The notes: a model not told the origin generated them from the sequence alone. DNA of 64,000 nucleotides from Halorientalis regularis (GCF_023698535.1 NZ_JALJCL010000001.1:1-64000); one strand, 5' to 3'. Positions 27,103 through 35,698 are shown, counted from the stretch's first letter. Numbers and translations: made by a program.

Positions 27103-27729
27103 TCAGGACAGCGCCCGGAACGCCCCGACGAACCGCTGGAGCGCCGTCAGGTGACCGACGACCGCGAAGACCGCGAGCAGCCAGCCGACCGCCGTCAACC
27201 CGTAGAGTTCCGACGGAATGACGAACGAGTACAGGGCGATCACGCCGATCAGCGCCAGCCGGTCGGCCCGGCCTAGCAGACCGCCATAGACCCGATCCAG
27301 CCCCACGGCCTGAGACTGCGTGCCGAGATAGGAGGTCATGAGGACGCCGGTGACGGCCGCCAGTCCGAGCGGGTAGCGGTCGACGCCCGCCGCCAGCCCG
27401 ACGATCATCACGATGTCGGCGTAGCGGTCGAGAACGTGATCCAGCAGGTCCCCGGCCCGCGAGTCCGTCCCCAGACGCCGGGCCAGTGCACCGTCGAGCA
27501 GGTCCAGCCAGCCGTTCAGGAAGACGAACAGCGCACCGACGAGGTACCAGATCGGGTCGGTCGCGCCAACCCGGCCACCGCCACCGAGGTAGAACGCGCC
27601 ACCAGCACCGGCCGCCAGCACGAAGGCGATCACGCTCACGACGTTGGGCGTCACACCCAATCTGCTCGACGCACTCACGAATGGTGTCAGCGCACGGTCG
27701 GCCAGCGGCCTGAGTCTATCCAGCGTCAT
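27103..27729 (-). CDS. CDP-alcohol phosphatidyltransferase (archaetidylinositol-phosphate-synthase-like)
   Basis: A 208-residue polytopic membrane enzyme. The diagnostic CDP-alcohol motif D-G-x2-A-R-x8-G-x3-D-x3-D is present in 'LDGALARRLGTDSRAGDLLD' followed by HVLDRYAD. It condenses CDP-archaeol or a similar CDP-lipid with an alcohol such as inositol phosphate. About six hydrophobic spans flank the motif. Its start overlaps the AK6-like kinase gene by 4 bp, and that gene overlaps hisC, giving a compact hisC-AK6-transferase operon. The precise polar head group is not decided by sequence. Confidence 0.87.
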   Translation of the reverse strand: MTLDRLRPLADRALTPFVSASSRLGVTPNVVSVIAFVLAAGAGGAFYLGGGGRVGATDPIWYLVGALFVFLNGWLDLLDGALARRLGTDSRAGDLLDHVLDRYADIVMIVGLAAGVDRYPLGLAAVTGVLMTSYLGTQSQAVGLDRVYGGLLGRADRLALIGVIALYSFVIPSELYGLTAVGWLLAVFAVVGHLTALQRFVGAFRALS

Positions 27730-28232
27730 AGATACTCGATGAACGAGACGGTCCCCGCGCTCGGTTCGCGCTCGCCGTCGATCACGCGCTCGATCTCACC
27801 GGCCACTGCCTCGGGGTCCCGGTCGGTCGCGTCGATCTCGTAAACGGCTTCCTCGCCGTGGCGCTCGACTGCCTCCGCGAGGATCACGTCCAGGGCCTCG
27901 CTCTCGGCGTTCTCCTCGGCCTTGGCCGCAGGCTCACCCCGCTCGGTTAGTCGCCGTTCGAGTTCCTCGGGGTGACAGCGCAGGACGATCACGCGGTCCA
28001 CGTTCAGTTGATGGGCCAGATGGGAGTCGAGCAAGAGGTCCTCGCAGTCGCCCAGCCAGTCGGCCACGGCGTCGAGATCGGCGACGAGGCTGTCGCGTTC
28101 CTCGTCCCGGCCGGTCGCCAGCCCCTCCTCGCGGATGACCTCGTTGAGGTGGACGGGTTCGAGGTCCGTCTCGACGAGGTCCGTCGCGGTGGTCTTGCCC
28201 GTCCCGGGCGTGCCTGTCACCGCGACTCTCAC
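27726..28232 (-). CDS. AK6/hCINAP-type adenylate kinase
   Basis: A 168-residue P-loop kinase. 'VRVAVTGTPGTGKTTATDLV' is Walker A, 'LDAVADWLGDCEDLLLDSHL' resembles the AK6 NMP-binding region with the conserved DSH, and 'RVIVLRCHPEELERRLTERG' follows. Archaeal and eukaryotic members have adenylate kinase activity and take part in ribosomal small-subunit maturation. I choose GTG 28232: it gives the canonical N-terminus and overlaps the hisC stop as GTGA; the longer frame adds Arg-rich sequence that belongs to hisC read in another frame. Confidence 0.88.
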   Translation of the reverse strand: MRVAVTGTPGTGKTTATDLVETDLEPVHLNEVIREEGLATGRDEERDSLVADLDAVADWLGDCEDLLLDSHLAHQLNVDRVIVLRCHPEELERRLTERGEPAAKAEENAESEALDVILAEAVERHGEEAVYEIDATDRDPEAVAGEIERVIDGEREPSAGTVSFIEYL

Positions 28233-29347
28233 GCGTCGATCACCTCGTTCAGTACCTCGACCGCCCGCTCCATCTGCTCGGGTGTGCCGCAGGTGATCCG
28301 AATGCACTCGGGGAGGCCGAAACTCGAACAGTCACGGACGATGATCCCCTCGCGCTGGGCGGCGTCGGTGACGGCTTCGCCGCTCGCGGTCTGCGACCGC
28401 TCGCCAGCGGGACTGCCTCCCTCGCTATCCCCAACTTCCGCCAGCACGAAGTTCCCCTGGCTCTCCCAGGTTCGGGCGTCGAGGTTCTCGTAGAGGTACT
28501 CGCGGGCGTCTTCGACCATCGCCACCGTCTTCTCGATGTGTTCGTCGTCGTCGAGTGCCGCCAGCCCCGCTCGGCAGGTGAGTTCACCCGTGTCGAAGGG
28601 GGTGTGAATGCGGGCGTAGGCGTCGGCCCAGTCCTCGGGGACCAGTCCATAGCCCAGGCGCATCCCGGCCAGGCCGTAGGCCTTCGAGAAGGTCCGGAGG
28701 ACGGCCACGTCGTCGCGCTCGCGGACGAGGTCCACCGCGCTCTCGACGTCCGCGAACTCGCCGTAGGCTTCGTCCACGAGGATCAGCGTGTCCTCGCCGG
28801 TCTCGTCGGCCAGCCGTTCCACTTCGTCCAGTGGCATGACCGAGCCCGTCGGGTTGTGCGGGCTGGTGACGGCGACGATGCGCTCGCCGTCGTAGGCGTC
28901 GAGGACCCTGTCGGCCGTCTGTACGAAGTCGTCGGCCTTCGACAGGCAGTAGGTCGCCACTTCGCCGTGGTGATAGCGGGCGCTCATGGCGTAGTAGGCG
29001 AAGCCCGGACGTGGCACCAGCACGCGCTCGCCAGGGCGGATGAGTGCCCGCGAGAGACAGTCGAGGACGCCGTCCCCGCCGTTTGCTAGCCAGACCTGCT
29101 CGGACGCGACGTTCCAGTCGTCGGCCAGGCGTTCGATCAGGTCGGTGTGTGAACTCTTCGGGTAGAGGTGTACGGAGTCGGCGTGCTCGCGGATCGCGGC
29201 GGCCGCCTTCGGGCTGGGACCCAGTACGTTCTCGTTCGAGGAGAGTTTGACCAAGTCGTCGGGATCGAGTCCCAGATCCCGGGCGACCTCTTCGATTCCC
29301 CGCCCGGCCCGGTAGACGGAGTGGTCCGACAGGTCCCGTGGTTCCAT
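28229..29347 (-). CDS. hisC: Histidinol-phosphate aminotransferase
   Basis: A 372-residue fold type I PLP enzyme. Conserved elements are 'LVKLSSNENVLGPSPKAAAA', 'LANGGDGVLDCLSRALIRPG', 'VTSPHNPTGSVMP', 'LILVDEAYGEF' and the PLP-lysine segment 'FSKAYGLAGMRLGYG'. It transaminates imidazole-acetol phosphate in histidine synthesis. Near residue 320 an insertion (DSEGGSPAGERSQ) lies before the conserved 'GIIVRDCSSFGLPECIRIT', probably a surface loop. ATG 29347 gives the conserved MEPRDLSDH start. It is the first gene of a three-gene overlapping operon. Confidence 0.93.
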   Translation of the reverse strand: MEPRDLSDHSVYRAGRGIEEVARDLGLDPDDLVKLSSNENVLGPSPKAAAAIREHADSVHLYPKSSHTDLIERLADDWNVASEQVWLANGGDGVLDCLSRALIRPGERVLVPRPGFAYYAMSARYHHGEVATYCLSKADDFVQTADRVLDAYDGERIVAVTSPHNPTGSVMPLDEVERLADETGEDTLILVDEAYGEFADVESAVDLVRERDDVAVLRTFSKAYGLAGMRLGYGLVPEDWADAYARIHTPFDTGELTCRAGLAALDDDEHIEKTVAMVEDAREYLYENLDARTWESQGNFVLAEVGDSEGGSPAGERSQTASGEAVTDAAQREGIIVRDCSSFGLPECIRITCGTPEQMERAVEVLNEVIDA

Positions 29348-29440
29348 GTACGGGGGAAGCGGACCGCGATTCTTAAGCCTGCTTGAACGAGGTGGCCGGA
29401 ACTCACCAGTTTCAAGAGGTGATGCCCACAGCACTCGGGT

Positions 29441-29902
29441 ATGGCGTCTATCGACCTGACAATCGGGTACGTAATCCACATGCTGTTCGCCGGCCTCTGG
29501 ACCGGCGCTGTCCTGTTCATGACCTACGGCGTCCTCCCCATCGCCCGGGAGGGCAGTATCGACACCGACCCCTTCGCCGACATCACGAGCCGCCTGCTCA
29601 CGCTCTCGCGGGCCTCCGCACTGATCCTGTTCCTGACCGGTGGCCACCTCGCGGGCAACCTCTACACCGTCGGGACTCTGACCGGTTCGACGCGTGGCTA
29701 CCTCGTCATCGCCATGATCGTCCTCTGGCTGGCGCTCGCGGGCCTGGTCGAGGTCGGCACCAGCAAGATCAGCGACGGGCTCGCGGAACGGAAACTCCGC
29801 GAACCCGCGAACAACGCTCGACCCTTCTTCCTCGCCGGCTCCGTGGCCGCGCTCGGTCTGCTCGTGGTCGCCGGCCTGCTCCTGAGCGGCTTCGGCATCT
29901 GA
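29441..29902 (+). CDS. CopD-like multispan membrane protein
   Basis: A 153-residue protein with four predicted hydrophobic helices: 'IGYVIHMLFAGLWTGAVLFM', 'LSRASALILFLTGGHLAGNL', 'VIAMIVLWLALAGLV' and 'LAGSVAALGLLVVAGLLLSG'. The first helix has the 'H.l.aglWtG' pattern of CopD/DUF420-like integral membrane proteins, in which His may bind heme or copper. Transport of a specific ion is not shown. It is divergent from hisC and convergent with the GMC oxidoreductase gene. Confidence 0.75.
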   Translation: MASIDLTIGYVIHMLFAGLWTGAVLFMTYGVLPIAREGSIDTDPFADITSRLLTLSRASALILFLTGGHLAGNLYTVGTLTGSTRGYLVIAMIVLWLALAGLVEVGTSKISDGLAERKLREPANNARPFFLAGSVAALGLLVVAGLLLSGFGI

Positions 29903-29918
29903 TCACGACGCCTTTCTC

Positions 29919-31547
29919 TCAGAGCCGTTCGTCGACGTGATCCGCACACTTCAGCGACAGCGCCGCGATGGTCAACGTGGGATTCAGCGCCCCGGGCGTG
30001 ACGAACACGCTACTCGACGCCACCGAGAGGTTGGGCACGTCGTGCGTCCGTAGTTGTGGGTTCACGACGCTCTCTGCAGGATCGGTCCCCATCCGGGTCG
30101 TCCCCATGTGGTGGAAGGCCGGGCCGGTGTTCTCGGGGCCGACCGTCCAGCCGATGTCGACGCCGAGTTCCTCCAGGATCGTGTGCTGGATCTCGTTTGC
30201 TCGTCGGATCGTCCGCTTCGTCCGGGAATCGAGCGACCACGTGATGTCGGGCACGGGGTTGCCGTGGTCGTCGGTCCGAGACGTGTCGAGCGTGATCCGG
30301 TTTTCCTTCCTGGGTAACTGGCCGACCAGTCCGCCCATCGCGATGTTGTTGCCGTACGCATCCCGCAGCGAGGAGAGCAGGTCGTCGCCGAACTCGTCGG
30401 CGCTCAGGGCCAGTTCCACGGGCGACGGGCCGGCGTAGTTCAAAAACTCCAGTTTCATCGGGCCGAGGTCGGCGTCGCTGCCCGGAATCCCGCCGTCGCT
30501 CCCCTCCGTGGCGCGGCCGGGCTCGTCGTAGAACTGGTGACACTCGCTGGTGATGAAGCCGACGTGATTCTGCCGGGTGCGCTCGTCGAGCAGGCCACCG
30601 GCACCACAGAAGAGGTGTTCGGTGAAGTAGCGGCCGACGAGTCCGGAACTGTTGGCGAGGCCGTCCGGATGATCGGTCGAGCGCGACATGAGCAACAGTC
30701 TGGGAATCTCGACGCCGCCACAGGCGAGGACGAACTCGCGAGCGGTCTGGCGGTGGGTCTCGCCGTCGGGCGTGGCGTACCGGGCGGCCTCGACCCGTCC
30801 CGCGTCGTCGGTGACGAGTTCCTGGACCGGGGCGCGGTCGATCACGCGAGCGCCCGCATCCTCGGCTTTGCGGACGTGCACGTCGGCGCTGTACTTCGCG
30901 CCGGAGGGACAGACCGGCTTGCAGGTGCCGTAGCCGACGCAGGCGCTCCGGTCGTCGTAACCTTCCGAGTTGCGGGCGTTCGGGACCGAGTGCATGACGA
31001 CGCCCAGCCGCTCGCAGGCCTCGGCGAACAGCGAGTCGCTGTAGGACGGCTCGAACGCGGGCAGTGGATGTGGGTCGTCGCGGGGCGGCGCGAATGGGTT
31101 GTCCGAGGCTCCCGCGACACCCAGTTCCGTCTCCGCCGTAGCGTAGTAGGGTTTCAGATCGTCGTAGCCGATGGGCCAGTCGGCGGCGACGCCGTCCCGC
31201 GTCCGGCGCTCGAAGTCGGCCTCGTGGTGGCGCATCACCATCCCCTGCCAGTGGAGCGTGGAGCCGCCGATTCCCTTGACGCGGGCAGCGTTCAGGGGAT
31301 AGAACAGCTCGCCGCTGGAACTGTAGGCGTCGCGCTCGCCGCCCATGTTCCACACCGAGTTATCGGAATGGGCCGGCCTGATGGCCCGCTCCATGCGGTC
31401 GAGGCGCGACTCGAATTCGAACCGCGGGCCCGCCTCCAGCACGACGACCTCGTGGCCCCGCTCGGCGAGTCGGTGCGCGGCGAGCGCGCCCGCCGGCCCC
31501 GCCCCGACGACACACACGTCGACCCGGTCGCTTGGCCGTCGATCCAT
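29919..31547 (-). CDS. GMC-family FAD-dependent oxidoreductase
   Basis: A 542-residue flavoenzyme. 'VDVCVVGAGPAGALAAHRLA' is the FAD Rossmann motif. 'GIGGSTLHWQGMVMR' and 'CVGYGTCKPVCPSGAKYSAD' match the gluconate-2-dehydrogenase/sugar dehydrogenase branch. 'GGVEIPRLLLMSRSTDHPDG' follows, and the C-terminal 'FHHMGTTRMGTDP' contains the active-site His region. It oxidises an alcohol or sugar of unknown identity. A TATA-like element at 31571-31579 and an iron-box-like palindrome at 31559-31572 precede the ATG at 31547, suggesting a leaderless, metal-regulated promoter. Confidence 0.9.
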   Translation of the reverse strand: MDRRPSDRVDVCVVGAGPAGALAAHRLAERGHEVVVLEAGPRFEFESRLDRMERAIRPAHSDNSVWNMGGERDAYSSSGELFYPLNAARVKGIGGSTLHWQGMVMRHHEADFERRTRDGVAADWPIGYDDLKPYYATAETELGVAGASDNPFAPPRDDPHPLPAFEPSYSDSLFAEACERLGVVMHSVPNARNSEGYDDRSACVGYGTCKPVCPSGAKYSADVHVRKAEDAGARVIDRAPVQELVTDDAGRVEAARYATPDGETHRQTAREFVLACGGVEIPRLLLMSRSTDHPDGLANSSGLVGRYFTEHLFCGAGGLLDERTRQNHVGFITSECHQFYDEPGRATEGSDGGIPGSDADLGPMKLEFLNYAGPSPVELALSADEFGDDLLSSLRDAYGNNIAMGGLVGQLPRKENRITLDTSRTDDHGNPVPDITWSLDSRTKRTIRRANEIQHTILEELGVDIGWTVGPENTGPAFHHMGTTRMGTDPAESVVNPQLRTHDVPNLSVASSSVFVTPGALNPTLTIAALSLKCADHVDERL

Positions 31548-31558
31548 TTCGGCCGGGA

Positions 31559-31572
31559 TTAGGTGAGCCTAA
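31559..31572. promoter_or_regulatory. Candidate DtxR/IdeR-type iron box at the GMC oxidoreductase promoter
   Basis: TTAGGTGAGCCTAA is a 5-bp-arm palindrome that matches 13 of 14 positions of the DtxR/IdeR consensus core TTAGGTTAGCCTAA. It lies 12 bp upstream of the ATG, between the TATA box (centre about 31575) and the predicted transcription start, where a bound repressor would block initiation. Haloarchaea encode DtxR-family regulators (SirR, Idr1, Idr2). Confidence 0.5.
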
Positions 31573-31644
31573 ACTTATGGCTTCTGGTGTCGGCCGACGG
31601 ACACCCGTGGCTGGGAGGCGTGGAGAGAACCGAGAAAACGCGAC

Positions 31645-32418
31645 TCAGGGGATATGAACGGTGTTGCGCAGGGTGCCGACTCCCTCTATCTCGACTTCGA
31701 CCTCGTCGCCGTCGGCCAGCGGGCCGACGCCCGCGGGGGTCCCCGTCGAGATCACGTCGCCGGGTTCGAGCGTCATGTAGGTCGTGATCTCCTCGATGAG
31801 TTCGGGAACGGAGAAGATGAACTGGTCGCGCGAGGACTGCTGTTTGACTTCGCCGTTGACGCGACACTCGATGGTCGCGTCCTCGGGGACGTGTTCCGGG
31901 GTCGAGACGAGCGGGCCGATGGGTGCGGCGTCGTCGAAGGCCTTGCCGCGGACCCAGTTCCGTTCGACCTCCTGGTCGTCCCGGTTCGAGAGGTCGTTGA
32001 GACAGGTAAAGCCGGAGACGCGGTCCATCGCTTCGTCGGCGCTGACGCCCTTGCAGCGCTCGCCGATGACGACGGCGAGTTCGGCCTCGTAGTCGATGCG
32101 AGCCTTGTTCGCCGGGAGCGTGAGTTCCTTGTTGTGGCTCGTGACCGTGTTCGGCGGTTTGAGAAAGAGCATGGGCCGATCCGGCACGTCCGCGTCCTGT
32201 TCGGCGGCGTGGTCGGCGTAGTTGAGGCCGACACAGACGATCTTGGTCGGCTCACAGGGCGAGAGAATCTCCACGTCGTCGGGGGCGAACTTCTCGTCGC
32301 CAAAGGAGATGCGCCCGTACGGTCCGGCCGCGGCCGTCACCAGCTCTTCCCCGTTCTCGACGGTCCAGCGACCCCCACGCACGTTGCCCGCGGAATCCCG
32401 GAAGCGCACGCGTTTCAT
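31645..32418 (-). CDS. Fumarylacetoacetate hydrolase family protein
   Basis: A 257-residue protein. Core FAH motifs are 'KIVCVGLNYADHAAEQD', 'RPMLFLKPPNTVTSHNKELT', 'DYEAELAVVIGERCKGVSAD' (metal-binding Glu residues) and 'GDVISTGTPAGVGPLADGDE'. Family members hydrolyse or isomerise beta-diketo acids or decarboxylate oxaloacetate. The substrate is not settled by sequence. It appears monocistronic, behind the divergent small secreted-protein gene. Confidence 0.9.
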   Translation of the reverse strand: MKRVRFRDSAGNVRGGRWTVENGEELVTAAAGPYGRISFGDEKFAPDDVEILSPCEPTKIVCVGLNYADHAAEQDADVPDRPMLFLKPPNTVTSHNKELTLPANKARIDYEAELAVVIGERCKGVSADEAMDRVSGFTCLNDLSNRDDQEVERNWVRGKAFDDAAPIGPLVSTPEHVPEDATIECRVNGEVKQQSSRDQFIFSVPELIEEITTYMTLEPGDVISTGTPAGVGPLADGDEVEVEIEGVGTLRNTVHIP

Positions 32419-32480
32419 GTCCCGCGAATCGGAGCGCCGCCTGATAAGCGTTTACAAGCACTCATCACTTACACCGGCAC

Positions 32481-32726
32481 GTGTCCCGACTGGCCTGCTG
32501 CCTGCTGGTGATTCTCGCCATCGTGCCGACGGCTGGGGTCGTGACGGCTGGCGCGCCCGATGGAGCATCGACGGCCGCCACGACCACCGTGAACGCGACA
32601 GCGACGGAGACTGCCACGCCCGACCGGACGGTGATGGCCTCGGACGGTACCTTCGGCGGGTTCACGCTCGGGGCGGCGATTCTGGCGGTCCTGGTCGCGG
32701 GCTCGTATCGCTATCTCCGGGGCTGA
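32481..32726 (+). CDS. Small secreted or membrane-anchored protein with a PGF-CTERM-like tail
   Basis: An 81-residue protein starting at GTG 32481. An N-terminal signal ('[20 protein letters not shown]') is followed by a Thr/Ala-rich middle ('[20 protein letters not shown]') likely to be O-glycosylated, and a C-terminal hydrophobic helix '[18 protein letters not shown]'. The order, Thr-rich spacer then a single span and a basic end, resembles archaeosortase substrates, but the PGF triad is replaced by 'TFGGFT'. Probably a tiny cell-surface protein. The GTG start is inferred. Confidence 0.6.
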   Translation: MSRLACCLLVILAIVPTAGVVTAGAPDGASTAATTTVNATATETATPDRTVMASDGTFGGFTLGAAILAVLVAGSYRYLRG

Positions 32727-32787
32727 GCCGGTCGGCTCTGCAGGCTCCTGTACCGTTAAGTGGGCTTCGACCCAACCGAGTCGTGCA

Positions 32788-33516
32788 ATGGATCTCACCT
32801 GGCACGGTCACGCGACCTGGAGTGTCTCGGTCGGTGACACGGACATCCTGATCGACCCGTTCTTCGACAATCCCAAGACCGACGCCGAGGCCCCCGATTT
32901 CGACCCGGACGTGGTACTCGTGACACACGGCCACGACGACCACGTCGCCGACGTGGGCGAGTACACCGACGCCACGCTCGGCGGGACGCCCGAAGTCGTC
33001 GGCCACCTCGCGGATGCACACGACTTCGCCGAAGACGACGTGGTCGGGTTCAACCTCGGCGGCACCGTCGAGTTCGGCGACGCCTACGTGACGATGCACC
33101 GCGCCGACCACACGAACGGCATGGGCGAGGGCTTCGTCGCCCCGAGCGGCGGCAACTGTGCGGGCTACGTCATCAGCGACACCGTCCCGACGCAGGTGGC
33201 CGACGAGGATTCGACGACGTTCTACCACGCCGGCGACACCGGCCTCATGACCGAGATGCGCGAGGTCATCGGTCCGTACCTGGAACCCGACGCCGCAGCC
33301 CTACCTGTCGGCGACCACTTCACCATGGGCCCGATGCAGGCCGCCATCGCGGCCGACTGGCTTGACGTCGATCACGTCTTCCCGATGCACTACGACACCT
33401 TCCCGCCCATCGAGATCGACACCGACCGGTTCGTCGACGAAGTGGCGGCGACCGACAGTGACGCCGCGGTCCACGTCCTCGACGGCGACGAGTCGGTCGA
33501 TCTGGACGAGCTGTAA
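32788..33516 (+). CDS. UPF0173 metal-dependent hydrolase (metallo-beta-lactamase fold)
   Basis: A 242-residue protein. '[20 protein letters not shown]' is the UPF0173 N-terminus, '[18 protein letters not shown]' is the HxHxDH metal motif, and further ligands lie in '[13 protein letters not shown]', '[13 protein letters not shown]' and '[13 protein letters not shown]'. It is a zinc-dependent hydrolase of unknown substrate, conserved across archaea and bacteria. The ATG at 32788 is preceded by about 60 bp. A T7 run at 33530-33536 follows the stop and could terminate transcription. Confidence 0.92.
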   Translation: MDLTWHGHATWSVSVGDTDILIDPFFDNPKTDAEAPDFDPDVVLVTHGHDDHVADVGEYTDATLGGTPEVVGHLADAHDFAEDDVVGFNLGGTVEFGDAYVTMHRADHTNGMGEGFVAPSGGNCAGYVISDTVPTQVADEDSTTFYHAGDTGLMTEMREVIGPYLEPDAAALPVGDHFTMGPMQAAIAADWLDVDHVFPMHYDTFPPIEIDTDRFVDEVAATDSDAAVHVLDGDESVDLDEL

Positions 33517-33529
33517 CTGAGACGGCGCT

Positions 33530-33536
33530 GTTTTTT
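33530..33536 (+). terminator. T-tract terminator after the UPF0173 gene
   Basis: A run of seven T residues about 14 bp after the TAA stop at 33516, in otherwise GC-rich DNA, is the usual archaeal termination signal. Confidence 0.5.
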
Positions 33537-33634
33537 TCGATGGTGGCGGCGTGTCAGCGACCCCCACTGTCATAAACGACCGTCCATAACCGGCGACACT
33601 ATCAGTGGGGATGGGCGAATTGAGTTAGTTGCTA

Positions 33635-33760
33635 CTTCGGTCGGGGGGTGGGACCGGCGACCGAGGGGGCACCGTGTTACAGGCTTCGGCCTGTCGGACG
33701 ACGCACCATGGGTGGGGACCCAGTTGCCACGTGGGGGTGGCACCGACACGCATCGTCCGC
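33635..33760 (+). ncRNA. Candidate structured small RNA
   Basis: This intergenic segment has dense nested complementarity. Helix 1 pairs 33635-33643 with 33658-33666 (core TCGGTCG/CGACCGA). Helix 2 is a perfect 6-bp UUCG tetraloop hairpin, 33679-33694. Helix 3 pairs 33695-33704 with 33750-33759 (9 of 10 pairs) and encloses hairpins 33709-33722 (TGGGT-GGGG-ACCCA) and 33725-33742 (TGCCAC/GTGGCA). No protein frame is convincing. I did not recognise SRP, RNase P or tRNA signatures. Strand is assumed plus; it could be the 5' leader of the downstream DUF5799 gene or an independent RNA. Confidence 0.4.
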
Positions 33761-33843
33761 CGCGGACTCCGTTTCTTCGTGACCGACCATCGAGCGACGC
33801 GTCCGTGACAACGCTGAAGCCACTCGGCCGCCACACTCGATAC

Positions 33844-34314
33844 ATGGAACACTGGACCGACCGGATCGTCGGCGACCGGATGACGGTCGACCAGCAGTTC
33901 ACCGACCGCGTCGAGTCGTCACCGTTCTCCCGCCAGCAGTGGGGACTGGTCATGACCGCCATCGAATTCGAGATCGAAGAGCCGACCGACGACGACGCGG
34001 CACAGCTCGTCGCCGACACGTCCGCGCTCCCGTCGGTCCTCCCGGAACTGGACTCGATGGACGAACATCCGATGGCCGGGCCAGGCGGTTCGGGCGGACC
34101 GGGTGGACGTGGGGGTGACGGCGATGGTGTGATCGGTGGAATCAAGCAGGCCCTCGGGCTGGGAGGCGGGGGCGCTGACGACGACCTCGACGAGGAGCGA
34201 CTGGCGACGGCCGAGCGGCTGGCCGACGAGTACGCCACGGAGTTACAGGCACACCTCGAAGAGACCGGCCGGTGGAGTACGGTCCGGGCCGCGGCCGCCG
34301 AGTCGGATCAGTAG
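33844..34314 (+). CDS. DUF5799 family protein
   Basis: A 156-residue haloarchaeal protein of unknown function, beginning MEHWTDRIVGDRMTVDQQFT. The N-terminal half ('SSPFSRQQWGLVMTAIEFEI') is the conserved DUF5799 domain. A Gly-rich linker (about residues 75-110) leads to a helical C-terminus 'ATAERLADEYATELQAHLEE'. ATG 33844 is chosen because it gives the conserved start; upstream in-frame codons run into the structured RNA segment. Its stop overlaps the stop of the convergent small gene by 7 bp. Confidence 0.8.
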   Translation: MEHWTDRIVGDRMTVDQQFTDRVESSPFSRQQWGLVMTAIEFEIEEPTDDDAAQLVADTSALPSVLPELDSMDEHPMAGPGGSGGPGGRGGDGDGVIGGIKQALGLGGGGADDDLDEERLATAERLADEYATELQAHLEETGRWSTVRAAAAESDQ

Positions 34315-34460
34315 TCCTCGTCGCTGCCCCGGAACAGCGTCAGCTCCTCGGCCTGGTAGATGTTGATGAGTTCGTTGATGACCTCGTCGTAGCTCTCGTC
34401 TTCGACCCGGAGGCCGTCCAGTCGTTCGATGGTCTCCTCGTCGAGATCGACGGTTGGCAT
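34308..34460 (-). CDS. Small ribbon-helix-helix-like protein (DUF7557 type)
   Basis: A 50-residue protein starting MPTVDLDEETIERLDGLRVE, a beta strand followed by a helix as in RHH/antitoxin-like proteins. 'ESYDEVINELINIYQAEELT' forms the second helix. Haloarchaea carry many such DUF7557-like small proteins, sometimes annotated as antitoxins, although no toxin gene is adjacent here. The last 7 bp overlap the convergent DUF5799 gene. Function unknown; DNA binding is plausible. Confidence 0.75.
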   Translation of the reverse strand: MPTVDLDEETIERLDGLRVEDESYDEVINELINIYQAEELTLFRGSDEDY

Positions 34461-34594
34461 ACACCGACACTGACTCCCCCCATTCAGTTAAGTTCCACGT
34501 CGCTTCGGTCCCGGTGGAGACCGACGGGGCCCTCCTCTTTCACTCGTTTTGCTCCGACCGCTGCCGGCCGGCGTGGGACCCGTAATCGGCTCGC

Positions 34595-35575
34595 CTACAG
34601 CGCGTCCAGCACCGCCTCGGTCACGTCGGCAGTCGACGCATCGCCGCCAAGATCCGGCGTCCGCGGCCCGTCCTCCAGCACGGCCGTAACTGCATCCCGG
34701 ACCTGCGTCGCCTCCCCGCCGTAGCCCATGTGATCGAGCATCATCGCCGCGCTCAGGATCATCGCCGCCGGGTTCGCGATGCCCTCGCCCGCGATGTCCG
34801 GTGCCGACCCGTGGACCGGCTCGAACAGCGCGTTGTCCGGCCCGATGTTCGCGCTCGGGAGCAGGCCGAGCCCACCAACGAGTCCAGCCGCCAGGTCCGA
34901 GAGCATATCGCCCGCGAGGTTCGGACAGATCACCACCCCGTAGTCTTCGGGGTGCATGATGAGGTGCATCGCCAACGCGTCCATCAGCGCCTCGTCGTAC
35001 TCGTAGTCGCCTTCCCCGGCGACGGCCTCACAGGCTTCGAGGAATCGCCCATCGGTCTTTCGCATGACGTTTGCCTTGTGTGCCACCGTCACGTCCGAGA
35101 AGCCGTTCGCCTCGGCGTACTCGAAGCCGAATTCGGCGATCCGCCGGGAGGCCGACTCGGTGATGAGCCGCGTGAGCGTTGTCACGTCGTCGGTCAGGTC
35201 GTCCTCGATGCCGGCGTAGACGCCCTCCGTGTTCTCCCGGACGAACACGAGGTCGGTCGCGGGCTTGACCGCGTCCACGCCCGGGTACGCGCGGGCCGGG
35301 CGAACGTTTGCGAACGAGTCGACGGCCTCCCGGAGCGGGAGGATCACGTCCGCGGCGGTCTCGCCCGCCGCGCCGAACAGCGTCGCGTCGGCCTCGGCCG
35401 CGAGGTCGTAGGTCTCCTGTGGGAGCGCCTCGCCGCGCTCTTCTTTCACGTAGTCGCCCGCCTCGCCGTCGACGAACTCGAAGCCGAGATCGAGTGCTTC
35501 GAGGACCTCGATGGCCGCAGGGACGACTTCGCCGCCGATACCGTCGCCGGGGATGACCGCGATCCGGTGTGTCAT
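34595..35575 (-). CDS. leuB: 3-isopropylmalate dehydrogenase
   Basis: A 326-residue NAD-dependent decarboxylating dehydrogenase. It shows '[20 protein letters not shown]', '[20 protein letters not shown]', '[20 protein letters not shown]' (substrate contacts), '[20 protein letters not shown]' (metal Asp) and '[20 protein letters not shown]' (NAD binding). It catalyses the third leucine-specific step. ATG 35575 is preferred over GTG 35581. It lies 123 bp downstream of leuD, so it may be co-transcribed with the ilv-leu operon or have its own start. Family relatives include isocitrate dehydrogenase; operon position supports LeuB. Confidence 0.94.
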   Translation of the reverse strand: MTHRIAVIPGDGIGGEVVPAAIEVLEALDLGFEFVDGEAGDYVKEERGEALPQETYDLAAEADATLFGAAGETAADVILPLREAVDSFANVRPARAYPGVDAVKPATDLVFVRENTEGVYAGIEDDLTDDVTTLTRLITESASRRIAEFGFEYAEANGFSDVTVAHKANVMRKTDGRFLEACEAVAGEGDYEYDEALMDALAMHLIMHPEDYGVVICPNLAGDMLSDLAAGLVGGLGLLPSANIGPDNALFEPVHGSAPDIAGEGIANPAAMILSAAMMLDHMGYGGEATQVRDAVTAVLEDGPRTPDLGGDASTADVTEAVLDAL

Positions 35576-35698
35576 TACCACGTCGGGCGACCGCCCGAGC
35601 GAATAGGCTTGCGGTTTCTCGGAACGACGCGACGACAGCCCTGGCTATCGTCGGCGAGATTCCGAATCGAAAATCCGCAGGCTGTCCCGAGTGCCGGC

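Noticed and set aside
33601-33800. RNase P RNA, SRP RNA or tRNA identity for the multi-hairpin segment
   Set aside because: The GAGGAAAGUC-type core of RNase P, the SRP helix 8 motif and a tRNA cloverleaf were not found.
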